From Olegusella massiliensis (GTDB lineage Bacteria > Actinomycetota > Coriobacteriia > Coriobacteriales > Atopobiaceae): DNA of 64,000 bases. Location: contig NZ_FLLS01000002.1 of NCBI RefSeq assembly GCF_900078545.1, forward strand, positions 310,001 through 374,000, given 5' to 3'. This document shows, piece after piece, positions 34,670 to 44,200 of this stretch (its first letter is position 1; every line of letters starts with the position of its first letter). Made by a program: the position numbers and the translations under genes. Below the pieces are notes generated by a model that saw nothing but the letters and a program-made list of their open reading frames with translations, made no database searches and was not told the origin of the DNA.

Positions 34670-34865
34670 AAGGCTCCCTTCTGCAGTATTTGCTGCTTTG
34701 CAGATGTGCAGCAGTGTACTCCCCCACTCCTAAGCTCGCTCTAAACGAAACAGTCTTGAAAATCTTTGAAGAAATGCAAGGGAAAGCAGGCATATGGCAC
34801 AATAACTCCCGCAGCACAAAAATAAAGTGAGCAAAAAGTGATCTCACGCAGCATAAGGAAGCGCC

Positions 34866-35366
34866 ATGGCAAAGCAAAACGTACAGGAAACTATGAATTT
34901 CTCTGTAAGAGAAGAAGCTCTATATGCTGAATTTTTGCTGCTCGCCCAGCCCATACTTACTTCCGCGCGAGTACCTCAGATGGCTCAGTTTATCCAGCAC
35001 GGCACAACAAATACCCTAGAACACGTGGAGGCTGTGGCATGGCAAGCCTTTAAACTGGCGCGCCGCTGGCATATTTCTTGCAACGAACTTGCATTAGTAC
35101 GTGGTGCCATTTTGCACGACTACTACCTCTACGATTGGCATGAACCTGGACATTCCAAACTACACGGATTTCGTCATCCAGGGCTTGCTCTTACCAATGC
35201 GCTGGAAGATTTTGAGCTAAGCGATATCGAAAAAGATTTGATTGCCCATCATATGTGGCCACTTACGCCTTGCCCGCCGCACCACCGCGAAGCATGGTTG
35301 GTATGTCTTGCTGACAAAATGGTTTCAACTCACGAGACCATCGCAGGACGCATACGACAATCATAA
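34866..35366 (+). CDS. HD-domain protein
   Basis: 166 aa single HD phosphohydrolase-like domain. The metal residues appear as TLEHVEAVAW (first H), ILHDYYLYDW (HD), FRHPGLALTNA and IAHHMWPLTPCPP with LADKMVST (last D). The extra HHMWPL motif is shared with a Firmicute/Coriobacteriia group I know only as HD-domain proteins. AAGGA precedes the ATG. Its stop is 5 bases from that of the convergent radical SAM gene. Confidence 0.85.
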   Translation: MAKQNVQETMNFSVREEALYAEFLLLAQPILTSARVPQMAQFIQHGTTNTLEHVEAVAWQAFKLARRWHISCNELALVRGAILHDYYLYDWHEPGHSKLHGFRHPGLALTNALEDFELSDIEKDLIAHHMWPLTPCPPHHREAWLVCLADKMVSTHETIAGRIRQS

Positions 35367-35371
35367 GCTTA

Positions 35372-36148
35372 CTAATAGCCAACTATGCAGGGAATTCCCA
35401 AGGCTTCTACCTGTGACTTTATCCTGTCAAGCACTTCAGGCCCTATATGGACGATACCTTCCACAGGCATATCACGGGATATAGCATAAATAGTAACCGC
35501 CTGAGGTTTGATATAACGAAGAGCATCAAGCCAAGGCTCTACATATTTGGGAGTTGTATTGTCCAGATCTTGTCCTTGATAGCTTCCCTTCATAAAGGCT
35601 GTCTGTACAATTACCTGCCCATGGAAAGCTGCCAGTGCTTCAATGACGCGCTGTACGTCATAACTGGCCGCAGGGCGATTGACTAGCCTAATGTAGGACA
35701 TATCTACTGTGTCAAGCTTCTGAATATTATCGTCTAGCTGCAATAAGGCATCGTGAATACGCGGAACATGTGCCAAGGTGCCATTACTCAATACGGCAAG
35801 ACGTGCCTTTGGAGCAAGTTGATTGCGAAGACTCACCGCAGCATCAACCACCTGGGGAAACTCTGGATTTGCTGTTGGCTCACCGTTTCCTGCTAGTGTA
35901 ATGACATCAGGCAGTAAATCTTCGACCGCCATCTCACGAAGCTTTTTTTCCAAAGCATCTGCCAACTCTGTCGCCTTGGGATAAGCAGCGCGTGTTTTGC
36001 GTTCGGCGTTCAGGCCATTTTCGCAGTATATACAGTCGAAATTGCAAATCTTGCCATCCCCTGGCATGAGATTAAGACCGAGGGAAATACCAAGCCTGCG
36101 GCTGTACACAGGACCAAATACCAGCGGTGGATTAAGATAGGTTGCCAA
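35372..36148 (-). CDS. Radical SAM protein (COG0731-like)
   Basis: About 258 aa. The cluster motif is CNFDCIYCENG, after GPVYSRRLGISLGLNL, which places it with the Fe-S oxidoreductases that resemble wybutosine enzymes; TLAGNGEPTANPEF is the GGE-type SAM motif. No accessory SPASM domain. I choose a TTG start at 36148 because GGAGG lies exactly 5 bases before it; the GTG at 36172 has no ribosome site. The reaction is unknown. Confidence 0.82.
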   Translation of the reverse strand: MATYLNPPLVFGPVYSRRLGISLGLNLMPGDGKICNFDCIYCENGLNAERKTRAAYPKATELADALEKKLREMAVEDLLPDVITLAGNGEPTANPEFPQVVDAAVSLRNQLAPKARLAVLSNGTLAHVPRIHDALLQLDDNIQKLDTVDMSYIRLVNRPAASYDVQRVIEALAAFHGQVIVQTAFMKGSYQGQDLDNTTPKYVEPWLDALRYIKPQAVTIYAISRDMPVEGIVHIGPEVLDRIKSQVEALGIPCIVGY

Positions 36149-36212
36149 AATGTCCTCCAATGCAATCTGCACAAGACTAGCTCATATCCGCAAAATTAGC
36201 ATGTATTAGCTC

Positions 36213-36241
36213 TTGCACCAAAACACTTTGCTCCGTATAGT
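36213..36241 (+). promoter_or_regulatory. Promoter of tRNA-Thr
   Basis: TTGCAC (36213-36218) and TATAGT (36236-36241) are spaced by exactly 17 bases and point at the tRNA 35 bases on. A small TTGACG/CGTCAA hairpin (36252-36267) lies in the leader. Confidence 0.75.
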
Positions 36242-36276
36242 AGGTAGCTGCTTGACGAATGCGTCAATACGAATGC

Positions 36277-36352
36277 GCCGGCATAGCTCAGTTGGTAGAG
36301 CACCGCTCTCGTAAAGCGGGGGTCATCAGTTCAAGTCTGATTGCCGGCTCCA
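36277..36352 (+). tRNA. tRNA-Thr (anticodon CGT)
   Basis: 76 nt. Acceptor GCCGGCA pairs with TGCCGGC, with T as discriminator and an encoded CCA. The D arm is GCTCAGTTGGTAGAGC, the anticodon stem CCGCT/AGCGG encloses CTCGTAA, giving anticodon CGT (codon ACG), and the T arm is ATCAG-TTCAAGT-CTGAT. Confidence 0.95.
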
Positions 36353-36361
36353 GAATTTTCT

Positions 36362-36387
36362 AATCAGCAATCTCCGCTGATTTTTTA
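36362..36387 (+). terminator. Terminator of tRNA-Thr
   Basis: AATCAGC (36362-36368) pairs with GCTGATT (36376-36382) and runs into T6, ten bases after the tRNA CCA. Confidence 0.85.
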
Positions 36388-36442
36388 TTTGCACTCAACA
36401 TTTCCTTACATGCCCAACATGTCCTTACGCATCCAACATTTC

Positions 36443-36522
36443 AAAAGATGGTTCGTTTCTCGAGCTAAAGGAAAATCTGACCTGCGGTTTTACGATCACC
36501 TGCCTCGACACTTGAACCATCT
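36443..36522. repeat. Palindromic repeat, second copy
   Basis: AAAGATGGTTCGTTTCTCGA at 36444-36463 matches 13741-13760 exactly. The core (AAAATCTGACCTGCGGTTTTA with one or two changes nearby) and the right arm GAACCATCT (36514-36522) also match the 13.7-kb copy. The ends form a hairpin. It lies between tRNA-Thr and the YolD-like gene and has no reading frame of note. Confidence 0.75.
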
Positions 36523-36565
36523 ATGGTTTGCATCCCTAAAACAGCTCATCTCGTAGCCCAGCACT

Positions 36566-36772
36566 TTATGATGAAAAATCATCGTTGGATGTTGGAGTGT
36601 GATTGTTCTCATAGAAAAAGTCTTCGGGTTCAAGCTCCACAGCACGTAAGGCCGCACTAAAGCCATCAAGCGGATCAAAAGGCATAAAAATTTTGGCTCG
36701 TCGCTCCACAGACATACGCAAGCGACCACAAGGAGGATTAGGACGGAAAGACTGACTCTTATAATCCGGCAC
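36566..36772 (-). CDS. YolD-like small protein
   Basis: 68 aa, starting GTG with GGGGG 5 bases upstream and overlapping the polymerase end by 14 bases, so translation is coupled. The core MSVERRAKIFMPFDPLDGFSAAL resembles the R-A-x-x-F-x-P-F-x-x-L-x-G-[FY] pattern of the YolD-like proteins that accompany Y-family polymerases in Clostridia. Their role is unknown, perhaps polymerase regulation. The assignment is from motif memory plus context. Confidence 0.6.
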   Translation of the reverse strand: MPDYKSQSFRPNPPCGRLRMSVERRAKIFMPFDPLDGFSAALRAVELEPEDFFYENNHTPTSNDDFSS

Positions 36773-38093
36773 GATGACCCCCTATCTGCATATTACGTTC
36801 GCGAGCATTAGCCTCGGGAAGCAAATCCATCGCCTTGAGCATGGCATTTTTACCATATTTTTGTTTGATGGAATTTATAGTCTTTTGCCTACAACGTTCA
36901 CGCTCCTCGACAGCCCTATTAGTAAACAGAGAAAGCTGTTGTCCTGTGCTCTGCGCAGGCTCAACACCACCGAGCTCAACCCCGATACGTTTGATACGAC
37001 GCTTAGCAATTGCAATCTGAGGCCAAACTTCTACTAAAGCATCGACGATGTTTCTACGTGAATCGGTAGGCGTAACAAAAGTTTTTCCCGCATGGGCCCC
37101 ATACCCAATAACTGCGCCACGAGAAGTAACATGTCTCACTGCACGTCGCTCCTCATCGTTCAACTCAAAACCCACCCATACCAAAAAAGAGTGGGCAACT
37201 TCTTGGCATTCAACCAAGTCGAGTGTAAGGCGTTCGGTCATCTCCTTGGCAAGAATCAAACCTGTGCGGCCATCAACACCCTCGGCAAGTACCTGTCCAT
37301 TAGACAGAGAATGCCCCTGGGGACGGTATGCTTTTATCTGAGGCATCCCCACAGTCTCAATCCCCCACGCATGATCAACCAAAATCTCAGCATCAATGCC
37401 AAACTCCTGATAAAGCGCCTCATGTTGATTTGGATCTTGGGATGCAAGGGCCAGCTCTCCCATACAGGTGATACCCATTTTTGCTAAGCGATGCGAAATA
37501 CCAGACCCGATTCGCCAAAAATCAGTCAATGGGCGGTGATTCCAAAGTTCTATCTTGTAACTTTGCTCATCAAGCTCACCAAAAAAATCGGCACGATGCT
37601 TTGCCATGATATCAAGAGCAATTTTCGCCAGATAAAGATTAGTTCCCAAACCACAAGACGCAGGAATTCCCGTTTGCCTCACCACGCTTTTTCGTATGCG
37701 TTCACCAAGCTCACGTGGTGTGCACTGATACAAGCTCAGGTAGCCTGTAATATCAATAAATACCTCGTCAATGGAGTAGACATGAATGTCTTCCTTAGCC
37801 ACCCACTGTAGGTAAATACCGTAAATCTGAGCAGACACATCGATATAACGCTGCATGCGAGGAGCTGCCGTGATGTAGGTCATACCTGCGGGAATCTCAA
37901 ATATGCGGCAGCGATTACGCACACCCAAAGCCTTCATCGCAGGTGACACAGCAAGGCAGATTGTCTTATCTGTACGCGTGAGATCTGCCACAACAAGCTT
38001 GGTGGTCATAGGATCTAAGCCCCGATCTACACACTCAACCGAGGCATAAAACGACTTCAAATCAATTACGAGATAGTGGCGTTGCGCTGCCAT
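36759..38093 (-). CDS. Y-family DNA polymerase (UmuC/DinB-like)
   Basis: Translesion polymerase, 444 aa. The catalytic metal residues are in VIDLKSFYASVE and YSIDEVFIDITG, the fingers carry the AVSPAMKALGVRNRCR stretch, and a helix-hairpin-helix (FWRIGSGISHRLAKMGI) and little-finger domain follow. It belongs to the Firmicute UmuC-like branch (YqjW/UvrX-like). The DJ-1 gene ends 15 bases upstream, so it may share that transcript. I did not find a clear LexA box. Confidence 0.92.
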   Translation of the reverse strand: MAAQRHYLVIDLKSFYASVECVDRGLDPMTTKLVVADLTRTDKTICLAVSPAMKALGVRNRCRIFEIPAGMTYITAAPRMQRYIDVSAQIYGIYLQWVAKEDIHVYSIDEVFIDITGYLSLYQCTPRELGERIRKSVVRQTGIPASCGLGTNLYLAKIALDIMAKHRADFFGELDEQSYKIELWNHRPLTDFWRIGSGISHRLAKMGITCMGELALASQDPNQHEALYQEFGIDAEILVDHAWGIETVGMPQIKAYRPQGHSLSNGQVLAEGVDGRTGLILAKEMTERLTLDLVECQEVAHSFLVWVGFELNDEERRAVRHVTSRGAVIGYGAHAGKTFVTPTDSRRNIVDALVEVWPQIAIAKRRIKRIGVELGGVEPAQSTGQQLSLFTNRAVEERERCRQKTINSIKQKYGKNAMLKAMDLLPEANARERNMQIGGHRAGL

Positions 38094-38108
38094 GAGCTGA
38101 TATAAGTT

Positions 38109-38723
38109 CTAATGCAATACAACAATTCCAGACTTCACACGCTCAGCAGCTTCCTTGCCGCAAAGACGACGCACCAACACCAAGCCCAAATCTACGGCCG
38201 TTCCCATACCCTGAGAAGTGATGATGTTATCGTCCTCAACAACAGGCTCATCAGCACATACTTGGGCAGCATGCTCGCTCAGTACATCCTGAAAACCAGG
38301 ATTTGCAGTAGCACGCTTACCCTCAAGCAAGCCAAGCTCAGCCAAAATAGAAGGAGCAGCACAAATAGCGGCTAGCTGCTTACCAGCACTACCCTCTCCA
38401 CGCCCTGCTTCGGCAAAACGGAGAAGTGCTGCGCGTAAAGGCTTGCAAGCCTTGAGCTTAAGTGTCCCTGGCATACCGCCAGGCAGGAAAAGCAAGTCAT
38501 ACTCATCAAAGTCAAAATCAGCATCAGTAATACTACGGTCGCAACGCACGTAAACATCGTGGCTCGATTGGACAAGCAAATCAGGACCAATCGCCACTAA
38601 ATCACAAGGAACGCCCGCACGAAAAAGAATGTCCGCAGGAGCTAGGGCCTCAACTTCCTCAAGACCTTCAGCAAAAAAGATGGCAATGCGACGGTTGCAG
38701 CTTTTCTTAAACTTTGACTCCAT
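38109..38723 (-). CDS. DJ-1/PfpI family protein
   Basis: 204 aa. The nucleophile elbow is AAICAAPSILAELGLL with Cys as the centre and FLPGGMPGTLKL as the oxyanion loop; AIFFAEGLEEVEALAP supplies the acidic residue. The family includes the stress protein DJ-1 and ThiJ-like glyoxalase or deglycase members; the activity is uncertain. AAGGAG precedes the ATG. Gene order with the polymerase hints at a stress-response transcript. Confidence 0.9.
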   Translation of the reverse strand: MESKFKKSCNRRIAIFFAEGLEEVEALAPADILFRAGVPCDLVAIGPDLLVQSSHDVYVRCDRSITDADFDFDEYDLLFLPGGMPGTLKLKACKPLRAALLRFAEAGRGEGSAGKQLAAICAAPSILAELGLLEGKRATANPGFQDVLSEHAAQVCADEPVVEDDNIITSQGMGTAVDLGLVLVRRLCGKEAAERVKSGIVVLH

Positions 38724-38787
38724 GGCTCTCTCCTTTTTTTAAGCCCAACATCCCCCAAAAGTCAGCTCGTAAAATGAGCTGTATGCC

Positions 38788-39408
38788 CTACGTATCCAAG
38801 TCATAACTATGTTTGCCAGACTCCTTTATGGCTCCAAGCTCACTAAAATCAGGTACACGCCCAAGATATTCTTTTGCACGCGCAACAGCATTGTTTACTT
38901 CGTCATTTGAGCCTCGGCTTAGTTTATCAACGGTCTTTTTTGCCTTTTCAATCTCTGCATCAAGCTGGACATAAGCCTCAGTGAGGCGAAACACATCACC
39001 AGATTTAGCCTGCTGAGCAACAGGGCCAATGCCCTTCTCGGAAATATCAGAGAGTGCATCTACAAGCGTACGAACATTTTTGACATCTTCACCGATAAGA
39101 GGTAGCTGAGAGGCAATCTGCCAAAGAGGCCCGTCCACTGTTGAACGCGCCTGAGCCGCTTGTTTTTCAATTTTCGCAGCGCTTGTAGCTACACCCTCAA
39201 AATCCCCTGTTGTCATCTGCCTGCTCAGGGTCTTCATGCTAGTCAAGATATCTGCTGACTGAGATTTGACTGCATGACCTTCGCGATACAGCTCAAATCC
39301 TCCTGCACCGCAAGCCAAAATCAAAACAAGCAACACCATAAGAAGGCCTCGATGAGCCTTACCTGCACTGTTGCGCTGCGACCACATATGCGTAGTTCCA
39401 AAACCCAT
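38788..39408 (-). CDS. Stand-alone DUF4012-like N-terminal membrane protein
   Basis: 206 aa, one N-terminal membrane helix (LLMVLLVLILACGAGGFELY) and an external helical region. PLWQIASQLPLIGEDVKNVRTLVDAL matches the start of DUF4012 proteins of Actinobacteria, where this helical stalk normally precedes a large C-terminal domain; here the protein stops after it (in outline: LPLIGEDVKNV). I see no frameshift restoring a longer frame. GGAG precedes the ATG. Function unknown; DUF4012 proteins are often near surface polysaccharide genes. Confidence 0.55.
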   Translation of the reverse strand: MGFGTTHMWSQRNSAGKAHRGLLMVLLVLILACGAGGFELYREGHAVKSQSADILTSMKTLSRQMTTGDFEGVATSAAKIEKQAAQARSTVDGPLWQIASQLPLIGEDVKNVRTLVDALSDISEKGIGPVAQQAKSGDVFRLTEAYVQLDAEIEKAKKTVDKLSRGSNDEVNNAVARAKEYLGRVPDFSELGAIKESGKHSYDLDT

Positions 39409-39576
39409 ATATAACTCCTCACAAGCTTCCTTGTGCGGCTAAAGTATGCGTAACTGCCACTAAAGCACTCCGGGATGACTTAGCTATAAGTCTATCTCTT
39501 AGACAGGACATGACTTCCTCAATACAAATTTCCAACTCTCTTCATGAGTCTGCCTATAATCAAAGTACCTGTTAAC

Positions 39577-39605
39577 TGTGTGTCTCGCATTTTTATAGAC
39601 ACACA
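39577..39605. promoter_or_regulatory. Inverted repeat in the lactate permease leader
   Basis: TGTGTGTCT (39577-39585) is perfectly complementary to AGACACACA (39597-39605), 11-nt spacer, ending 18 bases before the permease ATG. A TATAAT box at 39555-39560 lies just upstream. No T-run follows, so an operator or a leader hairpin fits better than a terminator. Confidence 0.5.
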
Positions 39606-39623
39606 AAAAACGAATGGAGCCTT

Positions 39624-41165
39624 ATGGATCTCCTCATCCCCTTCTTACTTGGACTGGCCCCTATCCTTTGGCTTGTAATCGCACTCGTAGGTATCAAAAT
39701 GCCTGCTCACCTTGCGGCAGCGGGTGCACTTTTGGTGGCTGCAATACTTTCGGTTGTGTGGTGGCACATGCCGCTCATCAATATGACAACTGCTGCCCTT
39801 GAAGGTATCGCGATGGCAATCTGGCCGATTGTCATTGTCATTATTGCTGCAGTTTTTACCTACAACGTTACTGTTCATACAGGTGCTATTGAGACCATTA
39901 AGGTCATGCTCACTTCGGTCAGCTCTCATCAGCGCGTACTAGCTGTACTTATCGCTTGGTGCTTTGGCGGCTTCCTTGAGGGTATGGCTGGCTTTGGCAC
40001 TGCCGTTGCCATTCCTAGCTCAATGATGATTGCCTTGGGCTTTGATCCTCTCAAAGCCGTGCTGGTATGCCTTGTTGCAAACGGTACGCCAACAATGTTT
40101 GGCTCCATCGGTATCCCCACCACAACCCTTGCGGCCATTACAGGACTTGACGGCACTGCCCTTGCTCTTACTCAGGCCCTACAGGTGGCTCCTTTTGTCA
40201 TTGCAACACCCTTCATCATAGTCATGATTATCGGAGACGGACCTCGTGCGCTGCGCGGACTCCTTCCCGTTACCCTCACTGCAGGTCTTTCTATGGCTAT
40301 TCCCGAAATTGCAACAGCAGCTGTTATCGGTGGAGACTTGCCCATGGTTGTGGCTTCGGTTATCTCGCTCATTGCAACGTTTTTTGTCGCCCGTGCAACC
40401 AACGACAAGATTGATGTACTCTACCCGCCCCTTAAACCCAAAGAACATATCAACGTGTGGTGGGATCAAGCATTGCGTGCTTGGTGTCCTTTTATTCTTG
40501 TGTTTATCGTCCTTGTTTTTACCAGCAAGCTTGTTCCCGTAATCAACGGTCCTCTTTCTGCAATCAAGACCACCGTTAATATCTACCAAGGCGATCCCAC
40601 AGCCACGCTAAGCTTCTCGTGGATTAATACGCCTGGTGTGCTCATTCTCATTTGTGGCATTCTTGGCGCCTTTGCCCAAGGCTGCGAGCCACATGAAATT
40701 TGGGGAGTACTCATTGCAACGTGCAAGCAGATGAGCAAAACCATCTTGACTATGCTTTCAGTCCTCGCCTGCGCAAAAATTATGGGTTACTCAGGCATGA
40801 TTGCCAGCATCGCTGCATTCTTTGTAGGAACACTTGGTGGCTTCTATCCCCTCGTTGCACCTTTGCTCGGCGCTATGGGGACCTTTGTAACTGGCTCTGG
40901 AACTTCCAGCGAAGTACTTTTTGGCAATGTGCAAGTACAAGCGGCACATTCCATCAACGCCAATCCTATTTGGCTTGCTGCCTCTAACTCTGTTGGTGTG
41001 TCCGCAGGTAAGATGCTTAGTCCGCAAAACATTGCCATTGGGTGTGCTACGCCTGAACTTGCTGGTCGTGACGGAGAAGTACTCAGTCGCGTAGCGCCCT
41101 ATGCCTTTGGCTATGCTGCACTGATGTCGATTCTCACCTTTGTGGGCGTGATGCTTGGCTGGTAA
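39624..41165 (+). CDS. lctP: L-lactate permease (LctP family)
   Basis: Proton-coupled lactate/glycolate carrier, 513 aa, about 12-14 membrane segments. Family sequences include AWCFGGFLEGMAGFGTAVAIPSSMM (GFLEGMAGFGTAVAIP), NGTPTMFGSIGIP, GTFVTGSGTSSEVLFGN and MLSPQNIAIGCA. Length is a little short of E. coli LldP but complete. GGAG precedes the ATG. It could export or import lactate made by the D-LDH seen earlier; direction is not shown by the sequence. Confidence 0.92.
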   Translation: MDLLIPFLLGLAPILWLVIALVGIKMPAHLAAAGALLVAAILSVVWWHMPLINMTTAALEGIAMAIWPIVIVIIAAVFTYNVTVHTGAIETIKVMLTSVSSHQRVLAVLIAWCFGGFLEGMAGFGTAVAIPSSMMIALGFDPLKAVLVCLVANGTPTMFGSIGIPTTTLAAITGLDGTALALTQALQVAPFVIATPFIIVMIIGDGPRALRGLLPVTLTAGLSMAIPEIATAAVIGGDLPMVVASVISLIATFFVARATNDKIDVLYPPLKPKEHINVWWDQALRAWCPFILVFIVLVFTSKLVPVINGPLSAIKTTVNIYQGDPTATLSFSWINTPGVLILICGILGAFAQGCEPHEIWGVLIATCKQMSKTILTMLSVLACAKIMGYSGMIASIAAFFVGTLGGFYPLVAPLLGAMGTFVTGSGTSSEVLFGNVQVQAAHSINANPIWLAASNSVGVSAGKMLSPQNIAIGCATPELAGRDGEVLSRVAPYAFGYAALMSILTFVGVMLGW

Positions 41166-41197
41166 AGCAGTTCTTACAATTGCATGGCACATATAAG

Positions 41198-41234
41198 CCC
41201 GACACGAGAATCCAATCTCGTGTCGGGACTTTTT
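41198..41234 (+). terminator. Strong terminator after lctP
   Basis: A perfect 12-bp stem, CCCGACACGAGA (41198-41209) with its complement at 41216-41227, six-base loop, then ACTTTTTCT. It lies between convergent lctP and the giant surface protein gene and may serve both. Confidence 0.9.
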
Positions 41235-41252
41235 CTCACCAGAAAAACAGCG

Positions 41253-44200
41253 CTAAGGTAACACCACGTGAGGAGTTTCTCCAGCAGGACATATATCGCT
41301 TATACCATCGCCGTCTGCATCTACAACCTCAAGTTCTGTCAGAGGTCGCTTTCCTGCTGCTGTAGCGTGATATTGCACAAAACCCTTCCAACTATCAACC
41401 GTATAAACTTCCCCCATAAGACGTAGCGTGTCTTGTGCAGAACCATGTACTGCCCCATCAGCTTGAGCTTCAAAACTAAGGCCTTTACCTGTAGCGATAT
41501 CACTTTTTACTGCAATATGCTCTTTTGCTCCTCCCACAGAAAGCATATCTTTTGGCGTATCGGCACTCAGCAAAACATTGTGAGCACTACCCAGCCAGCC
41601 AGCCACTTTGATGGGCAGCTCGTTATATGTCATCACTTTACCCAAACGCTGATTGGTATAGCTTAAAGCTGTGGGAATAGAGACCTTCCATACTGCAGGA
41701 ACCCATTTAGCATGTACCGTTTGATCATGCCCAAGGGTCTGCCCAAATTCAAATACCTCATCAAAACTATCCGAACGATACCAGCCGCCAAATTGCCAAC
41801 CACTTGCTTGAGGAGCAGGAGGCTCTTGAGTTTTATCCTCAAATCCCAGCGTCTGGACCCCAACCTGCTTGCCATGCCCATTCATATCAAAATTCAACTG
41901 CGCTGTCTTGCGCACCCAAACTGCATGTAGGTACAAATCGCTGTCTGGCATGTACACATCGCTACCTGCCTTGAGCAGAGCGGTTTTATTCAGACTGCCA
42001 TTCTTTCCAAAAGCCTGTTCAAATTCCGCTTCAGAGAAGGCTTCATCTTTGGTTTTCGATTCTTCCCAAAGCTGTGCAAAAGGACTGGCAGAACTTTCCA
42101 TGCGATACCAACCCCTGAAGCTATAACCTCTTCTCTGCGCCATAGGAAGCACTACCACATCATCTTTATGGAGATCAGCTCGCTCAAAATTTCCTGCTTC
42201 ATTAGGATCGCCAAAATTTTCAATCACCCCTTGATGTGGCAGATAAGTCAGCTTATGCACACCAGGCGTACGACTAGACTCATAGAGACTATTAGTAGAA
42301 AACGACGTCCAGCCCGTCTGCGCACCTAAATATGACTCACTAAACGCAAAGGCTCCATCCTGCCAAATACTCACCGCACGATTGGCAAAGAAAGGATTGG
42401 CACCTTCAGGATTAATCGTATCCGTATCAGCTCCTACCTTTGCTTTATCGGGAAATCCTTGGGTGGGATAGCAGTGGATGGTGCCATTATCTAAAACCTG
42501 AATATTCATCGCATTGCCATGCGAAACCGCTTGCCCTACAGCTCTTGACCAGTCGCGATCTACCAGTTCAATCGCTTTGAGTTTGCTTGTAATCCCCTCA
42601 GCAAGTACACGAGTGCTGAAGACCCATTTAGACTCTGAAAACTCCCCTGCATTGGTATCACCTACCGCAAGTCTTGGGTAGTTGAGAGACTCTAAGGTAA
42701 GGTACGAGTTGGTAATAGGGATTGTTTCTCCGAGCACTCCGTTATCATTCCAATCTGCTGTAGGCAAGTAGTTCTGCAGCTGCTTTTTTTGGAAATACGC
42801 ATCACAAGTAGCACGTATCTGCTCGTCCGTCACTTCGTGAATCACAATTGACACATCTATATCGCCGAGATTTATCGCTAAAAAACCACCACGCAACAAG
42901 TCGGCCACATCAATTAAGGGTTGACCATTGTTAAAGTTTCCAGCCTTACCGCGGGATGCATATTCATCGAGACGAGCTGCGCCTGAAATTGTCAGGGTTG
43001 CCCCTACGGGAATAAGTTTGCCATCTTTACGCGTGTAAGTACCCACAATGGGAAAATCAAAAGCCGCAGTCATGCGCTGGCCCTCACGCATATCCGCAGC
43101 CTCCAGCAGCAGACCTGACTGGCAAACATACTGATTTGCCATGTGATGAGGAACATAATTGTGGATGGTGTCATTTAAGGCATTGACCATCACTTCTTCA
43201 GTACGAGAATGTTTGTCTTGACGATAGCTTGTATAGTGAGGAGCGCCTGTTACCGACAGCAGCTGTGGACGCAAAGCACCAGGGCCTACGAGTCCATCAT
43301 TTGCCAAAGCATCGGCAAGTTCAAAACTATGTGTTAGCTCTAAAGCAGTACTATCTGCCGCTCCCAAAGATCCATCGGCATAAAGATGCGCCCTATGTAC
43401 CTCTCCCGAGTCAAGGTCAACGGTTCTCAGTTCAAAGCTATTACCATCTATCTGCAGTTTTGAGTCTTTTGAGATAACTTTGTCGGAGCGTTTGGGTGCA
43501 AGCATAAACTCTTTTGGAGCAGCACCTGTTGCACCAACGCGTCCTTCACCAAGCGCAAATACACGTAGTCGATACGTAAAACCAGAGCCAAGACCCGAAA
43601 CTTTACAATGCGTATCACGAACCGTAGTCAGTGCAAACCAATTCGAATTATCAGCAAAAGTATCTTCCCCAGAGCTTTGCGCCCATACCTGATATTCCTT
43701 GGCATAAGGCACCGTGTCCCAACTAAGAGTTGCGATTCCCTCAGTTGTAATATCTGTCTTGACTTGATTGCTTGGAAGCTGAGAAGGCACGCGATAAAGA
43801 TGCCATTTCTGAGCCACAGAGCTATTTGGCTTATAAAGCTGGATGTTCGAACCATTTGCGGCTTTACCACCCTTGAGGTCAAGCACTTTTTCTCCATCAT
43901 CGGAAGTCAGCGTGCTCAAGTTCTTTGCATCGGTAGTGATAGCCCACTGAATAGGTGTGGAGGCTAGCTGAACATTTGAATCCTTTACCTTTGCAGTACC
44001 CAAAGCCTTTCCACTCAGCAAACCAACAATTTTGTAACTTTTAGTCTTTGCATCATAGTTAATCTTCCAGCATTGATTTTCACTGGATAGGGGCCACTTG
44101 CGGTCGGTGCGATGGTAAAGCTGTACATTAGTACCCACCGTCGTGTGTCCTCCAGCAGCATCCAGAACAAAAGCATCATCAGCGGCACTCGCAATGACAT

